The notes under the pieces were generated by a model. That model saw nothing but the letters and a program-made list of their open reading frames with translations, was not told where the DNA came from and did no database searches. From Echinometra lucunter (taxonomy: Eukaryota; Echinodermata; Echinoidea; Camarodonta; Echinometridae), in the NCBI GenBank assembly GCA_029962745.1, contig CM057169.1:18971710-19035709 (forward strand): a stretch of DNA of 64,000 nucleotides. The letters run 5' to 3'. This document shows positions 1 to 13,905 of the stretch, one piece after another. The position numbers and the translations under genes were made by a program. Position 1 is the first letter of the stretch. Each line of letters opens with the position of its first letter.

Positions 1-264
1 ATTCACAAGCAATATCTGCAAGTATTGCCAAATATCTTAATTTCCTTAAAAATAGGACAAACATAAATTGTACAAGTTTTACATAATTATAAACAAAATA
101 ATTCAGCCAAGATAACAGCCTGCATTAGATATGCACATGAAGTAACATACAAGAACCTTGCTTTATGTGAAAGATTACATATGCATACAAAATATTGGTC
201 CATAGTAGTCATACAAGAAATTCAATATTCAAAAATTGTATAAATGGTGAACTTAAATATGTTT

Positions 265-402
265 ACGATGATGATGATGATAATAATAATAATAATGATA
301 ATAATAATAATAATAATAATAATCATAATGATAATAATAACAACAATAATAATAATAATCATAATGATAATAATAACAATAATAATAATAATAATCATAA
401 TG

Positions 403-482
<80 letters not shown>

Positions 483-490
483 TAATAATA
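265..490. repeat. ATT/ATA-rich microsatellite
   Basis: An imperfect trinucleotide array (AAT/ATG family) with interspersed AATCATAATGAT units. The poly-Asn and poly-Ile open frames across it are artefacts of the repeat and are not genes. Confidence 0.97.
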
Positions 491-3400
491 TAAGTGTTGA
501 AAGAAAGGCCTGTTTAAAAAATTACCTATTAAAATCACTTGTCCTACTCTTGCTATATGGATGTACAATGAAATCTAAGCATACATATACTGTAACAATG
601 AGCAATATCAAAATCTCAATTCTACCATTTCTACTAAACTTCTGAATCTATTCTCAAATTTGCTTTGATGTGCATTAATACAGTAGCATTGCAAAATCTA
701 CAGGAAAGAAACAGAATTGTCCCTCATTTTTTTATCTCCCAAATTATGTACTAACTTTCAGAAAGGAGTTACATTCATTTAATACTGACAAACTCCTTTA
801 TATCTTTGACTTCTCAACCTGTACTTTGGTAAGACAGGCAAGCAATGTATATTTCTATGATAAAATGTGAAAAGATATTACTAATACAGGTACACCCCCT
901 ACACAGAATCTGATTTCATAGCAATTTACAGAGCAAATTGAATTTAACACCTGTGCTACATGATGAAATTAAAATACTTCACGTTGAATCTTCTACTAAA
1001 CCGATACATGCATCTATCTACGCCTCTGCCCAACTGTTACAAATGAATTTAGATGAAGTGCAAGATATCAAAAGCATATACAAGCATTGCTGTACAACTC
1101 CTCATTAAGCATTTACCAACCTTTTCATTCATAAATAACTGAAATTTCTTTTTGAAAGTGACATCTTTCTAACATCATAAACTTGAAGACCTACCTAACT
1201 AACGGTTAAACTAACTTTAATTTCACTACCCAGGAAGTGGATGTAACAATGGACTCTTTCTCTCTTATATTCAGTACTGCAGCATTTTTTTCTCTATTCT
1301 TTACTAGAAAGTAGCACAGCTCTTTATTATCTATCCACTAAGAAGCCTACATTACAACTAAAATCAGAAGTACTCGGACAGAAGAAATGTATATCATTAA
1401 CTTTGATGCAACTATCATGCATGTATAACAAAATCCTCATGAAAACGAGCATGGATTTATGAACATCAATGCATCCAATGCGTAACAAGTTATCAGCCTG
1501 ATAATGCCCATGAATTTGTTGCATCAGTGCAAAAATGCCTCTGAATGTATTGTGCACAGAAAAGCCTGTAACAAATATGACGCTTCTAAAGTTCTTCTAC
1601 TAAAAATACAAATCAAGTTGTGATGCTCTATTGCTTTGGAGTCACCTTCCTTCAGAACAGGTTTTGAATAGCGCTTAAGACAAATTTTTTTTCTTCGTCC
1701 TTCGATTTACAAGAGAATGTAAGGGCACAAGGGCGTTTCTGCGCCAATGCACCAAACTTCATTCATTTACCATCACAACCACAAATTCAGCTCTCTCCTT
1801 GCACTTGCTACATAACAACATGTAAAAGGATGGTTAAGGAATTCTTATCAATGTATAAACTTGAGTGATACTGACCAAATTTTTATACATTACAAAGAAA
1901 AAGGCAAGAACATTTTATGGAAATACACACAAGTCCACTCCAATACTGTTTGTTTTTGTTTGCACATCATACTTGGTTCCCTGTTAAGCCATAATACATT
2001 ATTACACATATTAACATTTTTTTTACCACTATGTAAATACTAAAGGTTGATTTACTAGTTAAACTCCTGCTTACTAATGCATCAATAAATTACGGTTATT
2101 TTCAAATTAGGCAATATTCTTGTTCGAAATTTACATACAAATTACATAAAATGACAACTAAAAATTTGTACTATCATCACCATCTTAACTTTTGGAAAAG
2201 AGAAATGTATAGGAGGAAGGTCAATTTACTACTCAAATCAATCATTAAATAAATAAGATTTACATATTAACTAGTGCTAGTGGTACTTAAAAAATGGAAG
2301 ATATCAAACCACAATAACTCAAAATAAATCTAATATTATCTTAAATCTTTATCAAAAGAGACACATGTTGGAATCAACTGGAAGACCTTATCAGCAAAAC
2401 CACATGAATTGAATTTCAATCTAGTTACACCGTCCGTGGAAACAATGCAAAATAGTGAAAAATAAAAATTGCAGGCATATTAACGAACAAATATAAGCCA
2501 TATCACTATTTCATTATCATGCAAATTAATGTGAATACAAATCAACAATAAATACACTGTACTGAATATTTTCTTTAAAAAGGCAATACTGAAGATGTGT
2601 AATACGCACACATAAAATAATACTTTGAATATTCATAAAATGCATGATATAATCATGTATCTTGCGACTGACTGCTGGGGGGGCGTCCTCAAATAATTAA
2701 CATGAATTACAAAGCAATTAGAAAAATACAGGAGTTGCTTTCAAACTTTTTAACAGAAATTATAAATTTGAAGAATTTTATAAGAATTACTTGATTTTTT
2801 TTCCCTATCGTATTCAATTTTCCATTTTTGTAGTTAATTCATTTGGTAAGTGTATTACACAGGTATGCACAAATTGGTACCTGTTTGCATGGAGATTTGT
2901 CAGAGATTTGCTTCATTGTTCAGTCAAAAGCAGAATGATTTTATGACTCAATGTGAAATGTAAAACAATACATTACAGCACAGTAGAATGATTCTCCATC
3001 GCACAATATTCTCCCACGGATGAAAAGAAAAAAAAAAAATTAAGTGCAAAATTCCTTTGATAAATAATATCAAAGGCCTTCATGTACTAGTATTAAAACA
3101 GCACCAACTTATCCCAGCAATCCCACGAAGCAGCATGAACTTAACATTAAAATGGACAGGCAAGAAACAGGTTACATACAGAATATAAGAAGACTTAAAT
3201 ATAAAGAGTAAAATAAAACTAAAGGTGTGCAAAAATGGCAGAACTTGGAAGGCTAACAGGAAGGGAATGTTTAAACGGTTGTTTGGAAGTGTCTTCAACA
3301 ATATTTCAAGAAATAAATTTTAAAATATGAAATTAGATCAAAGATCCCACTTGTCTGAAAACTCACATAAACAGATATCAAATGTGTAGAAAACTTACTA

Positions 3401-4652
3401 GCAAATGAAGTTTTTTGAATATCTTATTACCTCCACATAAGAGTTGGCGATCATTTTACATCAAGTAAAATTTTTAGACGCCAACACTATTAATTAAGAC
3501 CTAATGATCAAGGTTAAACAATGACCAAACCTCGATTTATGAAATGATGAGCAGACAGAAGCAGGAATTAAATGAATTACAGAACTGTCAATTTACAAGG
3601 AACGTTGAAATCATATAAATAGGCTTCACATTGGAGAATTATCTAGAAGTAAACATCGAGTTATAGTAAAGCACTATTCCAATGCTTGGATTAGACTCAG
3701 TAAAAAGATTTAACACATAAAATCTGGTTAATAGTTAAAGGTCTGCATAAGCAGAAAGAGTTCAAATCATGAAATCTACTGAGACGAAAACTTGTGATCC
3801 ACTATCAACAAATTGCTTTTTATCATTATTTATGAATGCATCAACAAAGCATTCAATAACACAGATGGAACTTTTCTTTTTAAAGCAAAGGAAAGTAAAT
3901 GCATCAACACAGCCTCTCAGACCAAAATTAACTAAAAAAGTTTATGCCATGGGCTGGATTTTTTTAAGCAAAAGTGCACACAGAATCTGGTTCAACCACA
4001 TGTTTTCTTTTGAGTGTGCAGGGGCAATGTGCCCTTATTTACCTTATTTTAGTACGCTTATTGAGGTTTAAACCTTTTTTGTGAATTTGGGCCAATAGGT
4101 TTAGAGAATGTAAAGTTTACTGGAGTTCATATGTGCCATGTACCCACTTTTCACTAGCGTCTTGTAGTCTCATATTCACTCCATATATGATGGAGCGTCC
4201 TTCAACTATTATTTAACTACTGGTAGTACCAGCAGAAAAAGAATTATATCATAGTTTATCGAGCAGTTTGATGATAAAAAGTCCTTGCAGGTGTCCTTGG
4301 AATGCCTTTAAACCACAGATAGTCTCTATATTTTTGTTGTTGACAAATTGTGTTCACTAATGTACCAAGTCATGAGAGTGTTACATGTATCGTAAACATA
4401 GAAACATAGACAATTGGTACAGCTATCAGAGGTCAACTATCAAGGAAATGAACTGCCCAACCCCACAGAGTGGGAAAAGTGGGCTATATCTATAAACATC
4501 GATGATGATGATGGTATATACTATCCCTTTATAGACGAATGATAGTATGAGTACCATGTACAGATAGAAATCATTGGATATAAAGCCAAAATTATGCAAG
4601 GGGCCAAGGAGGGGGGTTGGCTGTAATCTACTGTCTACATATCATCAATTTC
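491..4652. other. Non-coding stretch, no gene seen
   Basis: AT-rich DNA with only short open frames in all six frames. None has a recognisable domain or a convincing splice context. It lies 3' of the minus-strand reductase gene and may include distal 3' UTR or intergenic DNA. Confidence 0.6.
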
Positions 4653-4656
4653 TTAA

Positions 4657-5135
4657 AGTGATTACACCATGGTATATTTCTTTTGGATATATGATCGAGA
4701 ATAGAATTCTAAGAAGAATGACATGAAAAATTTGATGATTTTCAATCAAAATCAATGCATTTTGGCTAATTTTCTCATAAAAAGTCACGAGTTGACCAAA
4801 AAATTTGAGTATGAGGTATGACGTAAAAGTGGGTACCCAGCTTCACTCATTGCAGTTGTGCTGCGTGCTAGACTGTACAATATGTATTATACCTTGCGCG
4901 CATTTTGCTAGAATTGCGCAGCAAGGTACCCACTTTGAAGTCATTTTGACGTCAAAGTGGGTACCCAGTAGAAACTGGGTCACAGCTGAGGGGTCAGAAA
5001 TATCCTGAAATCTTACCACATTTGCGGTTTCCTTGGCAACACGACTTTTCAAAAAACTTTAGGCAGATGATTTTCTGCTAATAAAATCATGCTCTTTTAA
5101 ATGAACTAACATTGTTTCAGCATTGGGTACCCCCT
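4657..5135. mobile_element. TTAA-target MITE, copy 1
   Basis: A 479-bp element flanked by TTAA on both sides (4653-4656 and 5136-5139). It starts AGTGATTACACCATGG and ends with GGGTACCCCC before the second TTAA. The termini form an imperfect inverted repeat, and internal GTGGGTACCCAG motifs form a second one. Near-identical copies lie at 19506-19986 and 45879-46358. TTAA duplication is typical of piggyBac- or Kolobok-mobilised elements, but no transposase is present, so the mobilising family is an inference. Confidence 0.85.
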
Positions 5136-5139
5136 TTAA

Positions 5140-6157
5140 AGATCAAGCAATATCTTGAGACTCTTCTTTCACGTTGACAGTTACTGGTGGTGCATTATAT
5201 ATCCCTTTACAGTATTGTTTTTATTTTCAATTGATTTTGTCAATAAACTACATAGGCAAGATATGGAAGGGCCCGATTGAAAGTTTAAAAATTCCTGGTC
5301 TCGTTACGCTAAACCATTAAATATAAAATCAAATGTACTCTTTATAAACTTCAAGGAGTGTCGTTCAGTGCTGTGCAAGTTGTAATGACATTCAGCAGGT
5401 ACAAAACACATGAGCAATGGCATTTTTTAGTGACGATTATTAGGCTGTTTTCTTAAGTTAATCCAGCTTTTGTTACCCCCAACAATCCATCTTAGACATC
5501 TGATGTTGGTGGTGATCTGTTCCTGGAGCCTCTACTCTGAAACAGTTCTTCCTACGGTGTCTATTCCTTTGCCTCGGTCTTTTCCTTTGCTTCATCTAGT
5601 AATCAAAGACATGAACATGAGAGGACAGATAAGAAAGGTACAGAGAAGGAAAGATATTGAGATAAGAAGAAAAATTATGAAAAATTAGTAGTATTTCAGG
5701 ATATCTGAATGGGCCGATCCTTCATAAAATCCCCAACTTGCAGTGTACATTGATTCCAAATTTTCCTACACAATAGTACCGCAGATATCATATGCATTAT
5801 TCATTTTCATATTTTTACATTTGCTTTGCTGTCGGATGCAAAATAATTTCAAAAGTGGTCGAGATTAACAGACGTTCATATCACATAATGGTCAAATCAA
5901 ATCAGTATTTGAATTTTCTTTCCAAAAACAATGGTCTTTCATTATTCTCTCCAGTTGAACATGTACATGAAAGAAGGACTCAACATGAACAGGACTCAAC
6001 ACAAACAGCTTCAACACTGAGGCCCTAAAGTCTTGGTCCAGACCCCAAATCTACAAATTTTCACATGGGACTCAATGCAATACAATTTCAACCCAGAAAT
6101 CAACCAAAAAAGGTAGTAAGAGGCCCTGTGTAGGTCATCAAAGTTTCTGGATTGGCA
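5140..6157. other. Presumed 3' flank/3' UTR of the reductase gene
   Basis: No coding region is recognised. On the minus strand an AATAAA hexamer lies at 5225-5220, about 930 bp past the stop codon, and could serve polyadenylation. This is a suggestion only. Confidence 0.35.
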
Positions 6158-6477
6158 CTAGGCCTTCATTTGAGGACTAAATACTACTAACCCACCTGTT
6201 TCTTTGCTCCCCTCGGCATCTTCCGCTTTCTCTGCCGGTGTCTCCTGTGCTTTGTCGCTGCCTTCAGCTGGTGCTTCCTTTGGCGTCTCAGCCGGTGTTT
6301 CTGCTGACTTCTCCTCCGATTTCTCAGCCGATGCCTCCGTCTTTGCCTCAGCCGGTGACTCTTCAGCTGGTTTCTCCTCTGTCTTCTCAGCTGGTTCACT
6401 CGTGTCTTCGCTCTTTGCTGCGGCTTCTTCTGACTTTGGTTCCTCCTTGGTTCCTTCTTCCTTCTCATCTGATTTTG
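6158..6477 (-). CDS. Reductase exon 9: Ala/Glu/Lys/Pro-rich C-terminal tail and stop
   Basis: The acceptor TTGTTGCAG ends at 6478, and the exon completes a split GCA codon from exon 8. It reads as repeats of the type TPAE, APAE, SAEK and KSEE, with no predicted fold. The frame runs past a possible donor (AACAG|GTGGGT at 6196) to a TAG at 6160-6158. The coding end is therefore either this stop or a further unseen exon. The opposite-strand Ser/Ala-rich open frame here is a shadow of this exon. Confidence 0.75.
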
Positions 6478-8802
6478 CTGCAACAGAAGCAACACAAAAT
6501 CATTCAATTGTTACACAGAAACGTAAATAACAATAAAAATGATAATGTAAATAATAATAATAATAATGACAATGACAATGCCAATGACAACGACAATAAT
6601 AATAATTATAGGATAATGATAATGACAAAGATGATGAGGATAATGATGACAATGACAGTGATGATAACGATAACGATAACAATAAAGATAAACATACCAA
6701 TACAAATACAAATAATGATCTCTTATTTACTTAGGGTAGCCTCTTCAGTACCATGTAATGTTCTCACAGAGGGTTCTGCCATCACATGATTATCCTGCCT
6801 TTATTACAGCAACTGTAGTGCTCAGTGCATTCAAGAATAAGAGAAAAATACTACCAGGTTCACTCACTCCACCTGGGTCGAGAGTGGCATATGCAGATTA
6901 ATGTTTTGCCAAAGAACAATAGCACTGCGACAGGGATTCGAACCCTGTACCTTGTGGTTCACAGTTTGGAGACATATCCAATAGACCCCCTCTACAGTAA
7001 AACTCTTGAGGGTCCACCTCTTGGTGCAAAAGATGTCACATTTTACAGTTTGAAACTATCCTTTTGCAACTGTAGACCTAAAAACAATACCCCTCACTAC
7101 TTGGCATAAAGTGAAATAATGATGTATATCCTGGGCCCATTTCGGTACAATAAAGATATGCTTTTGACAATTTGCTTTGAAGTTTCATAAGTAAAGCCAT
7201 CCTGTCAAATGGCACTATTTGCACTATAATTCAAGCAATATAAAATAACAAACCTAGATTTTTAACTATACTAATCTTGAATAGCCCACTCTACAGCACT
7301 TTCTACGAGTTATCAAAATAGGAAAAAATATGGGAATCTTTTCTTTTAATGTAAAACAGCCCTATCCATTACCAGATAATTATCTTAATCCAAGCTGGAA
7401 CCACACTTATCCATACCTTCTGTTTTGGTCTCCTCTGCTTTATCCTCTCCCTCTGTGGTGGGACCATTGGCCGAAGGGGCTTCCCCATCACCGTTAGCAA
7501 CAGGCTCCGCCCCTCCTGGACCTCTGTACTTGGGTGTCTTCCTGACGATGCCTGCCTCAATCAAGCTGTAGGCCATGTCGATCAAAGATGTCTTCAGATC
7601 TCTAGGCTCTACCTTCAACACATCTTTCATCTGGAGGTAAACAACAAGGAGTGACATTTGTTGAAGTGACAAAAATTTACTGTGGTCAACTTCGATTAAC
7701 AAAACATTAAAAATTATAGAAAATTATAATAAAAACTCGTTGCAATGGTAATACAAAAAATACTCAAACAATAACAAGGAAAAAACCAACCAAGAATACT
7801 ATATTTCATTTACAATCATCATCACCATCATCATCATCATCATCTTCATCACCAAACTAGCCTAAGAATATCAATATAACACAACTTAGCTATGCATTTT
7901 GAATTGGAAATATCTCCAGGTTGGTGGCCATTAAACAGTTTCCAGCATTCAAAGAATGAACTGTCTGTGATGTTCAGGGCCCCATTTCATAAAACTGGTT
8001 ATCAATAACAAGTTTCAATAACTGTTATAAGTTACTGAAATCCTTGCATCTGATTGGCTGCAAGCAAATTTGTCACAGAAATGTGGCAGATGTTACTGAT
8101 AATAAGTTTTATGAAACGGGGCCCTGATCCAAAGTATCATTGAATATTTTTATTTGTTATGGATGAATGCTCTTCTCTGTCAACAATTAGCTATTGATAC
8201 ATGAACTGACTATTGTTAACTATTGCATTATGTATACAGACAAACAAACAAACAAATAGAGAGTCTCAACTGATAGCATGGTACTTACCCGTGTGTTATC
8301 AAACTTGGAGACTTTATTCCAAATGGGAAGGATCATCTTGGTTTCTTTCATGAATGGACTTGCCATTCGAATGAAGACCTTTGGTACAAGCTTGGTTGGA
8401 ACATTGTATCCTATGAGGGGGGGGGGGGGGGGGGAAGATGCAGATACAAACAGAGGGGGGGGGGGGGGTGAGAGGGTGACAGAGTGAGAGAGATGGAGAG
8501 GGATAGACACAAACAGACAGACAGAAAAATATATGGGGGGGTCCAGGGAGAGAAAAGGCAGAAAGGGGGAAAGACAGACATGGACAGTGGGATGGAAAGG
8601 ACATCAGAGGAGACAGAAAAAAAAGAGAGGACAGAGAGAGAGGGAGAAAGAGGAAGACAAGGACCAAGGAAGAGAGGGAGAAAGAAACAGAAGGACAACA
8701 AATAATCAGAAGCAAGGAAAAAGAATGAGAGAGAGAAAAAAAGAGAGAGAGAGAGAGAGAGAAAGAAAGAAAATGACAGTGAGGAGAGACAGAAGCAGAG
8801 AC

Positions 8803-8833
<31 letters not shown>

Positions 8834-11800
8834 CAAAGAAAGGGAGCCAAAGACAGACAAGCAAACAGAAATACAGAGAAAAGGGGAACGGCAGACAGAA
8901 ATCAAGAAAGAGGCAGAGAATGAGAGAAAGAGAAAGAGAGTAAAGGATGCAACATAAATCATGGAAAGGGAAAGAGTGACAGAAAGAATGAAAACACTAT
9001 CATTCAAAGGTAATTCCATAGCTGTAATCAACAAGCCTTATCCAAGATTTTTGTAGGTCAATCACAATTCTCCTTACACCTGTACCTTTATCACTACCAG
9101 CATATGTAAAATAATTGTGGTTTAACTGCAATCTGGCATTTATTTACAACTCAATCTCAGTAACAATAAGAGGGGACTGTTCTACACTTGTGACACATTA
9201 AACATAACCTTGTACCTCAAGATTTAGCTGGGGACTTAAGGCAGGAGTAAGGTTTAGATTTAAGTTTAGGATTAGGGTTATGATAAGGATATGCTGTAGG
9301 GGCAGGGTTATGTTCTGTGGTCTGTGTAGGGGGTCAGTGTTACTTGCATGGTGAAGTATTCCAATTTAGGCTTTTTCACATAAGAAGCAAAAACAAAATC
9401 ACAGTAAACCCCCATGTTCTTTTTTTTTCAGTACAAATGAATGAAATATGAGGCAGAGGAAAAAAAAACACTGAGGCAAGAGGCATATTGTTTGCCTCCT
9501 GGTAGCGAAAGGTGTCGACCAATCAAATTCTTATAAAGTTAGCGCAACAATACAACATCATGAGTTTGTCTGCGCAATTTTTTGTCAAAACTCTCTTGTG
9601 TTTGGGAATGAATTATATCTGACATAAACACAGGGGGTTCCTGGGGTTTGCCTTGCAAATTTGAATGATCCTTTAATCTTCTCTAACCTTGCGACTTGAA
9701 CTCTTCTCTTAGGATAGCACCCATCTCGTTCCACCAGAGGTTACCTCCACACAGGATATGTCTCTTTCCTGTTATCACATAATACAAAATACATAAACAG
9801 AAAATTTATTTTCATCAGACAAAAGCAGCAACATAACAGAGTGATTACACTTGGCCCTACAATATCCCAAAGCCTTCAGCACTCTAATTTTTGGACATGT
9901 CAATCAGATGATTCTTGGAGAAGGGTACTTCCGGTATGCACAGCTGTGATATGACCACCATTGACATGTTTTGCTGGACGTGTTCATCCTAGAAAAAAAG
10001 TCACTTTTTCCCCTTATTCTACTGAAAAAATATCTGTTTTCATAGATTTTCTTTTCAAACAGAAGTCTTCTGATGAAGAATTATCAAAAGTTGCTGAAGA
10101 TTTTAGATTGTTATGCAAACAATCTTGTCACAAAGACAAGCGCACTATGATGACACATATAGACCAGAAGTGGTTCTAGGACTACTCCCCCGGAGGACAA
10201 CTCCCCCGGGGACAACTCCCACCTGACAACTCCCCCGGAGGACAGCTCCCCTGGAGGGCAACTCCCCCGGAGGACAACTCCCCCGCAGGACAACTCCCCC
10301 GCAGGACGGGTCCCCCGGAGGACATCTCCCCCGCAGGACAACTCCCCCGGAGGACAACTCCCCCGAAGACAACTCCCCCGCAGGACAACTCCCCCGGAGG
10401 ACAACTCCCCCGCAGGACAACTCCCCCGAGGACAACTCCCCCGGAGGACAACTCCCCCCGAGGACGACTCCCCCGGAGCACAAATCTCCGGGGGATGACT
10501 TCCATCACACAACTCCCCCGGAGGACACCCCCCCCCCCCCTTTATGGACAAAATTACGCATGAAATTTTGTTTTTATGACAACGCCTTGCTCGTGAGGAA
10601 CTGTAAAATAAATCTTTCCTTTTTATAAATCAAACTTAAGTAATTAATCCAGAATTTTTTGTTTTTATTACAACTCTCCCGGAGGAGAACAGCTCCTCGG
10701 GGATGACAAATGGGGATGGGCGAGGGGTTGAGGGTTGCTATTCGTTTAATAAGGTATTAGGTCATTTGTCGCTCTAATTGCTAACTTTTAAAAAAAATAC
10801 CCACCCTTTTGCTCCCATTTTTGCGCCAAAGTACACATTCAAGAAAATAAAAACTCTAGTAATGGGTACGCTTTTCCGAGCAAGGGTGTTGGGTTTGACA
10901 GCTTCAGCGGCACACTCCCATCGGAACCAAATCTGATCATGAGAAGAGAGATAAGAAAGGAATAAAATGAAGAAAGGAAAGTGAGGAACCTAAGTAGGAA
11001 GCTACAAAAGTAGAGAATGGTGTATCTAGTCGTAGTCTTCAGGAAAAGGGGGAGATGGCCCACAATCAAGCTTAAGAATAGAAGTCACTTCGCTCGATCA
11101 GCAGCCGTGATTGGGTCCCGTTCCTTTTTTTTTAATCTAAATGCACAATTTTCAGGCAAGATATCATATAAAAATCTTACTTTTTAGGGGAGCGGTCGAC
11201 CCCTCGCCCCCCCCCCCCCTCGAGATCCGTTATCCGCCCCTTTGTTAAACTCACTGACTATAAATGAAAAGAAAACCTTAACGGAATTTTATAATGAATG
11301 CATGTTAATTTCATTTTTGTTAAAGGACTTGTGCTTCTACGTATTTAGCGTCCAGCGAGCATGTGCGAGTATCATTCTTTGCGCTGAAACCACATGAAAA
11401 CATTAATAATAAAGTACCCTCATTCAAGAGTAGAAGATAAACAAAAAGGAAAAGTCATCGTTAGATTCTTATGATTTGACAATTTTGGACACATATTGAG
11501 CTTTGATATCTAAATTCGCTGATGAAATTAATCATTTTTCTTACTTAGAATATCTGCATTCAGCTGACCTGAAACCTAGAAGTTTTATGTATTTGTTCTT
11601 CTTATTTTTTTCTTTGTTATATAGAGCCTAACAGTGCCTAAATTTGTCAAATCATAAGAATCTAAAGATGACTTTTCCTTTTTGTTTATCTTCTACTCTT
11701 GAATGAGGTATTTTATAATTAAATGTTTTCATGTGGTTTCAGCGCAAAGAACAATACTCGCACATGCTCCCTGGACGCTAAATACGTAGAAGCCAAGTCC

Positions 11801-13334
11801 TTTAACAAAAATGAAATTAACATGCATTCATTATAAAATTCCGTTAAGGTTTTCTTTTCATTTATAGTCAGTGAGTTTAACAAAGGGGCAGATACCGGAT
11901 CTCGGGGGGGGAGGGGTCGACCGCTCCCCTAAAAAGTAAGATTTTTATATGATATCTTGCCTGAAAATTGTGCATTTATATTTAAAAAAAAAAAGGAACG
12001 GGACCCAATCACGGCTGCTGATCGAGCGAAGTGACTTCTATTCTTAAGCTTGATTGTGGGCCATCTCCCCCTTTTCCTGAAGACTACGACTAGATACACC
12101 ATTCTCTACTTTTGTAGCTTCCTACTTAGTTTCCTCACTTTCCTTTCTTCATTTTATTCCTTTCTTTTCTCTCTTCTCATGATCAGATTTGGTTCCGATG
12201 GGAGTGTGCCGCTGAAGCTGTCAAACACAACACCCTTGGGCGGAAAAGCGTACCCATTACTAGAGTTTTTATTTTCTTGAATGTGTACTTTGGCGCAAAA
12301 ATGGGAGCAAAAGAGTGGATATTTTTCAAAAAAGTTAGCAATTAGAGCGACAAATTACATAATAACTTATTAAACGAATAGCAACCCTCTACCCCTCGCC
12401 CATCCCCATTTGTCATCCCCGAGGAGCTGTTCTCCTCCGGGAGAGTTGTAATAAAAACAAAAAATACTGGATTAATTACTTCAGTTTGATTTATAAAAGG
12501 AAAGATTTATTTTACAGTTCCTCACGAGCAAGGCGTTGTCATAAAAACAAAATTTCATGCGTAATTTTGTCCATAAAGGGGGGGGGGGGGTGTCCTCCGG
12601 GGGAGTTGTGTGATGGAAGTCATCCCCCGGGGAGTTGTGCTCCGGGGAGTTGTCCTCGGGGGGAGTCGTCCTCGGGGGGAGTTGTCCTGCGGGGGAGTTG
12701 TCCTCGGGGGAGTTGTCCTCCGGGGGAGTTGTCCTGCGGGGGATTTGTCCTGCGGGGGAGTTGTCCTGCGGGGGAGTTGTCCTCCGGGGGAGATGTCCTC
12801 CGGGGGACCCGTCCTGCGGGGGAGCTGTCCTGCGGGGGAGTTGTCCTCCGGGGGAGTTGTCAGGTGGGAGTCGTCCCCGGGGGAGTTGTCCTCCGGGGGA
12901 GTTGTCCTGATACGACCAGAAGTACATTGTAAGTGACCCAACACCTACATGTGTCTGCAAATCTGTCTTGATAATGATATTCGTTTATATCAGCTATATG
13001 TGGTTGGGAGAATTACAATAAATGAGTTGTGCTCTTAAAACTGCATAAGATGTTTGATGCTTTTTCTGCACCTGTCAACCATTTTGGCACCATTCACAAA
13101 ATAGAAATTGTAGATAGTTTCAAACTGTAGGGTTTATCTTCCTTCAATTGTGATAATGAATACATGTACCCTACAAAATCAAGAGAAAATGTAACACATA
13201 AGAACATATATTTTTTAAAAGATATAAATGCAAAAGAGAAGAAAACAAACTATACCAAAACAAAAAATTACAACACTCTGGCAATCTTCCAGTTTGTGTG
13301 CTTATCATTTTTCTCACAACAACAAAACACAATC

Positions 13335-13388
<54 letters not shown>

Positions 13389-13905
13389 GAGAGTGAGATA
13401 CATCAACTTTCCCATGTTTCCATGGCAACAGCACACCCCAACTCACCCGCCGCCTCTGGGCACTTCATGGCTGCGATGTGACCAGCCGCAACATCACGGA
13501 CGTCCACCAGGGGAAGGTTCACCTTGGGCAGGAGGAATGGGTTCCGGAGCAGGAGTCGTTTCATGATCTCTGTGCTTGTGGATTCATGCCTGCTGAGGAT
13601 GGGGCCGACAACTCCAACGGGATGGACGACCACCAGCTCAAACTTCTCATCCTCTATGAGAGTCATAGAGTCATAGAGAATTTATTACATCTTTGAACTT
13701 TATACAAAGAAATTTGATTTCCATTGGCAATTTCACATAGTATTAATACAATTATTTAGGCCACAGAAAAAATATTTCAGAATGAAGAATGAAGAAGAAG
13801 AAGGAGAAGGAGAAGAAAGAGAAGGAGGAGAAGGAGGAGAAGGAGAAGAAGAAGATGATGAAGAAGATGATGATGAAGAAGAAGAAGAAGAAGAAGAAGA
13901 AGAAG

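Larger units (their letters stand above)
10172..12913. mobile_element. Foldback (TU-like) transposon with long inverted arms
   Basis: A 2742-bp element flanked by the 10-bp direct repeat GACCAGAAGT (10162-10171 and 12914-12923). The two arms are inverted copies of about 1.3 kb (about 10172-11487 and 11641-12913) around a spacer of about 150 bp. Each arm has an outer domain of about 20 tandem 15-16-bp units (type GGGGGAGTTGTCCTCC) and a non-repetitive inner domain. This is the published architecture of sea urchin TU foldback elements (tandem outer domain, unique inner domain). TU elements are reported with 8-bp duplications, so the 10-bp repeat is a difference. No transposase is encoded. It lies in intron 5. 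Confidence 0.9.

Noticed and set aside
244..645. 133-codon poly-Ile/Met open frame and overlapping poly-Asn frame
   Set aside because: Translation of a trinucleotide microsatellite; no complexity and no splice or start context.
6860..7007. Functional tRNA gene
   Set aside because: The T-arm/B-box is good but the D-arm and acceptor stem do not pair, and a SINE tail follows.
8314..9034. 178- and 207-codon Ser/Leu-rich open frames on the minus strand
   Set aside because: Both are readings of the 530-bp pyrimidine tract. Only 8289-8410 is true exon.
10183..10528. CRISPR-like array of short repeats
   Set aside because: The units are contiguous 15-16-bp tandem repeats with no unique spacers, in a eukaryotic foldback arm.
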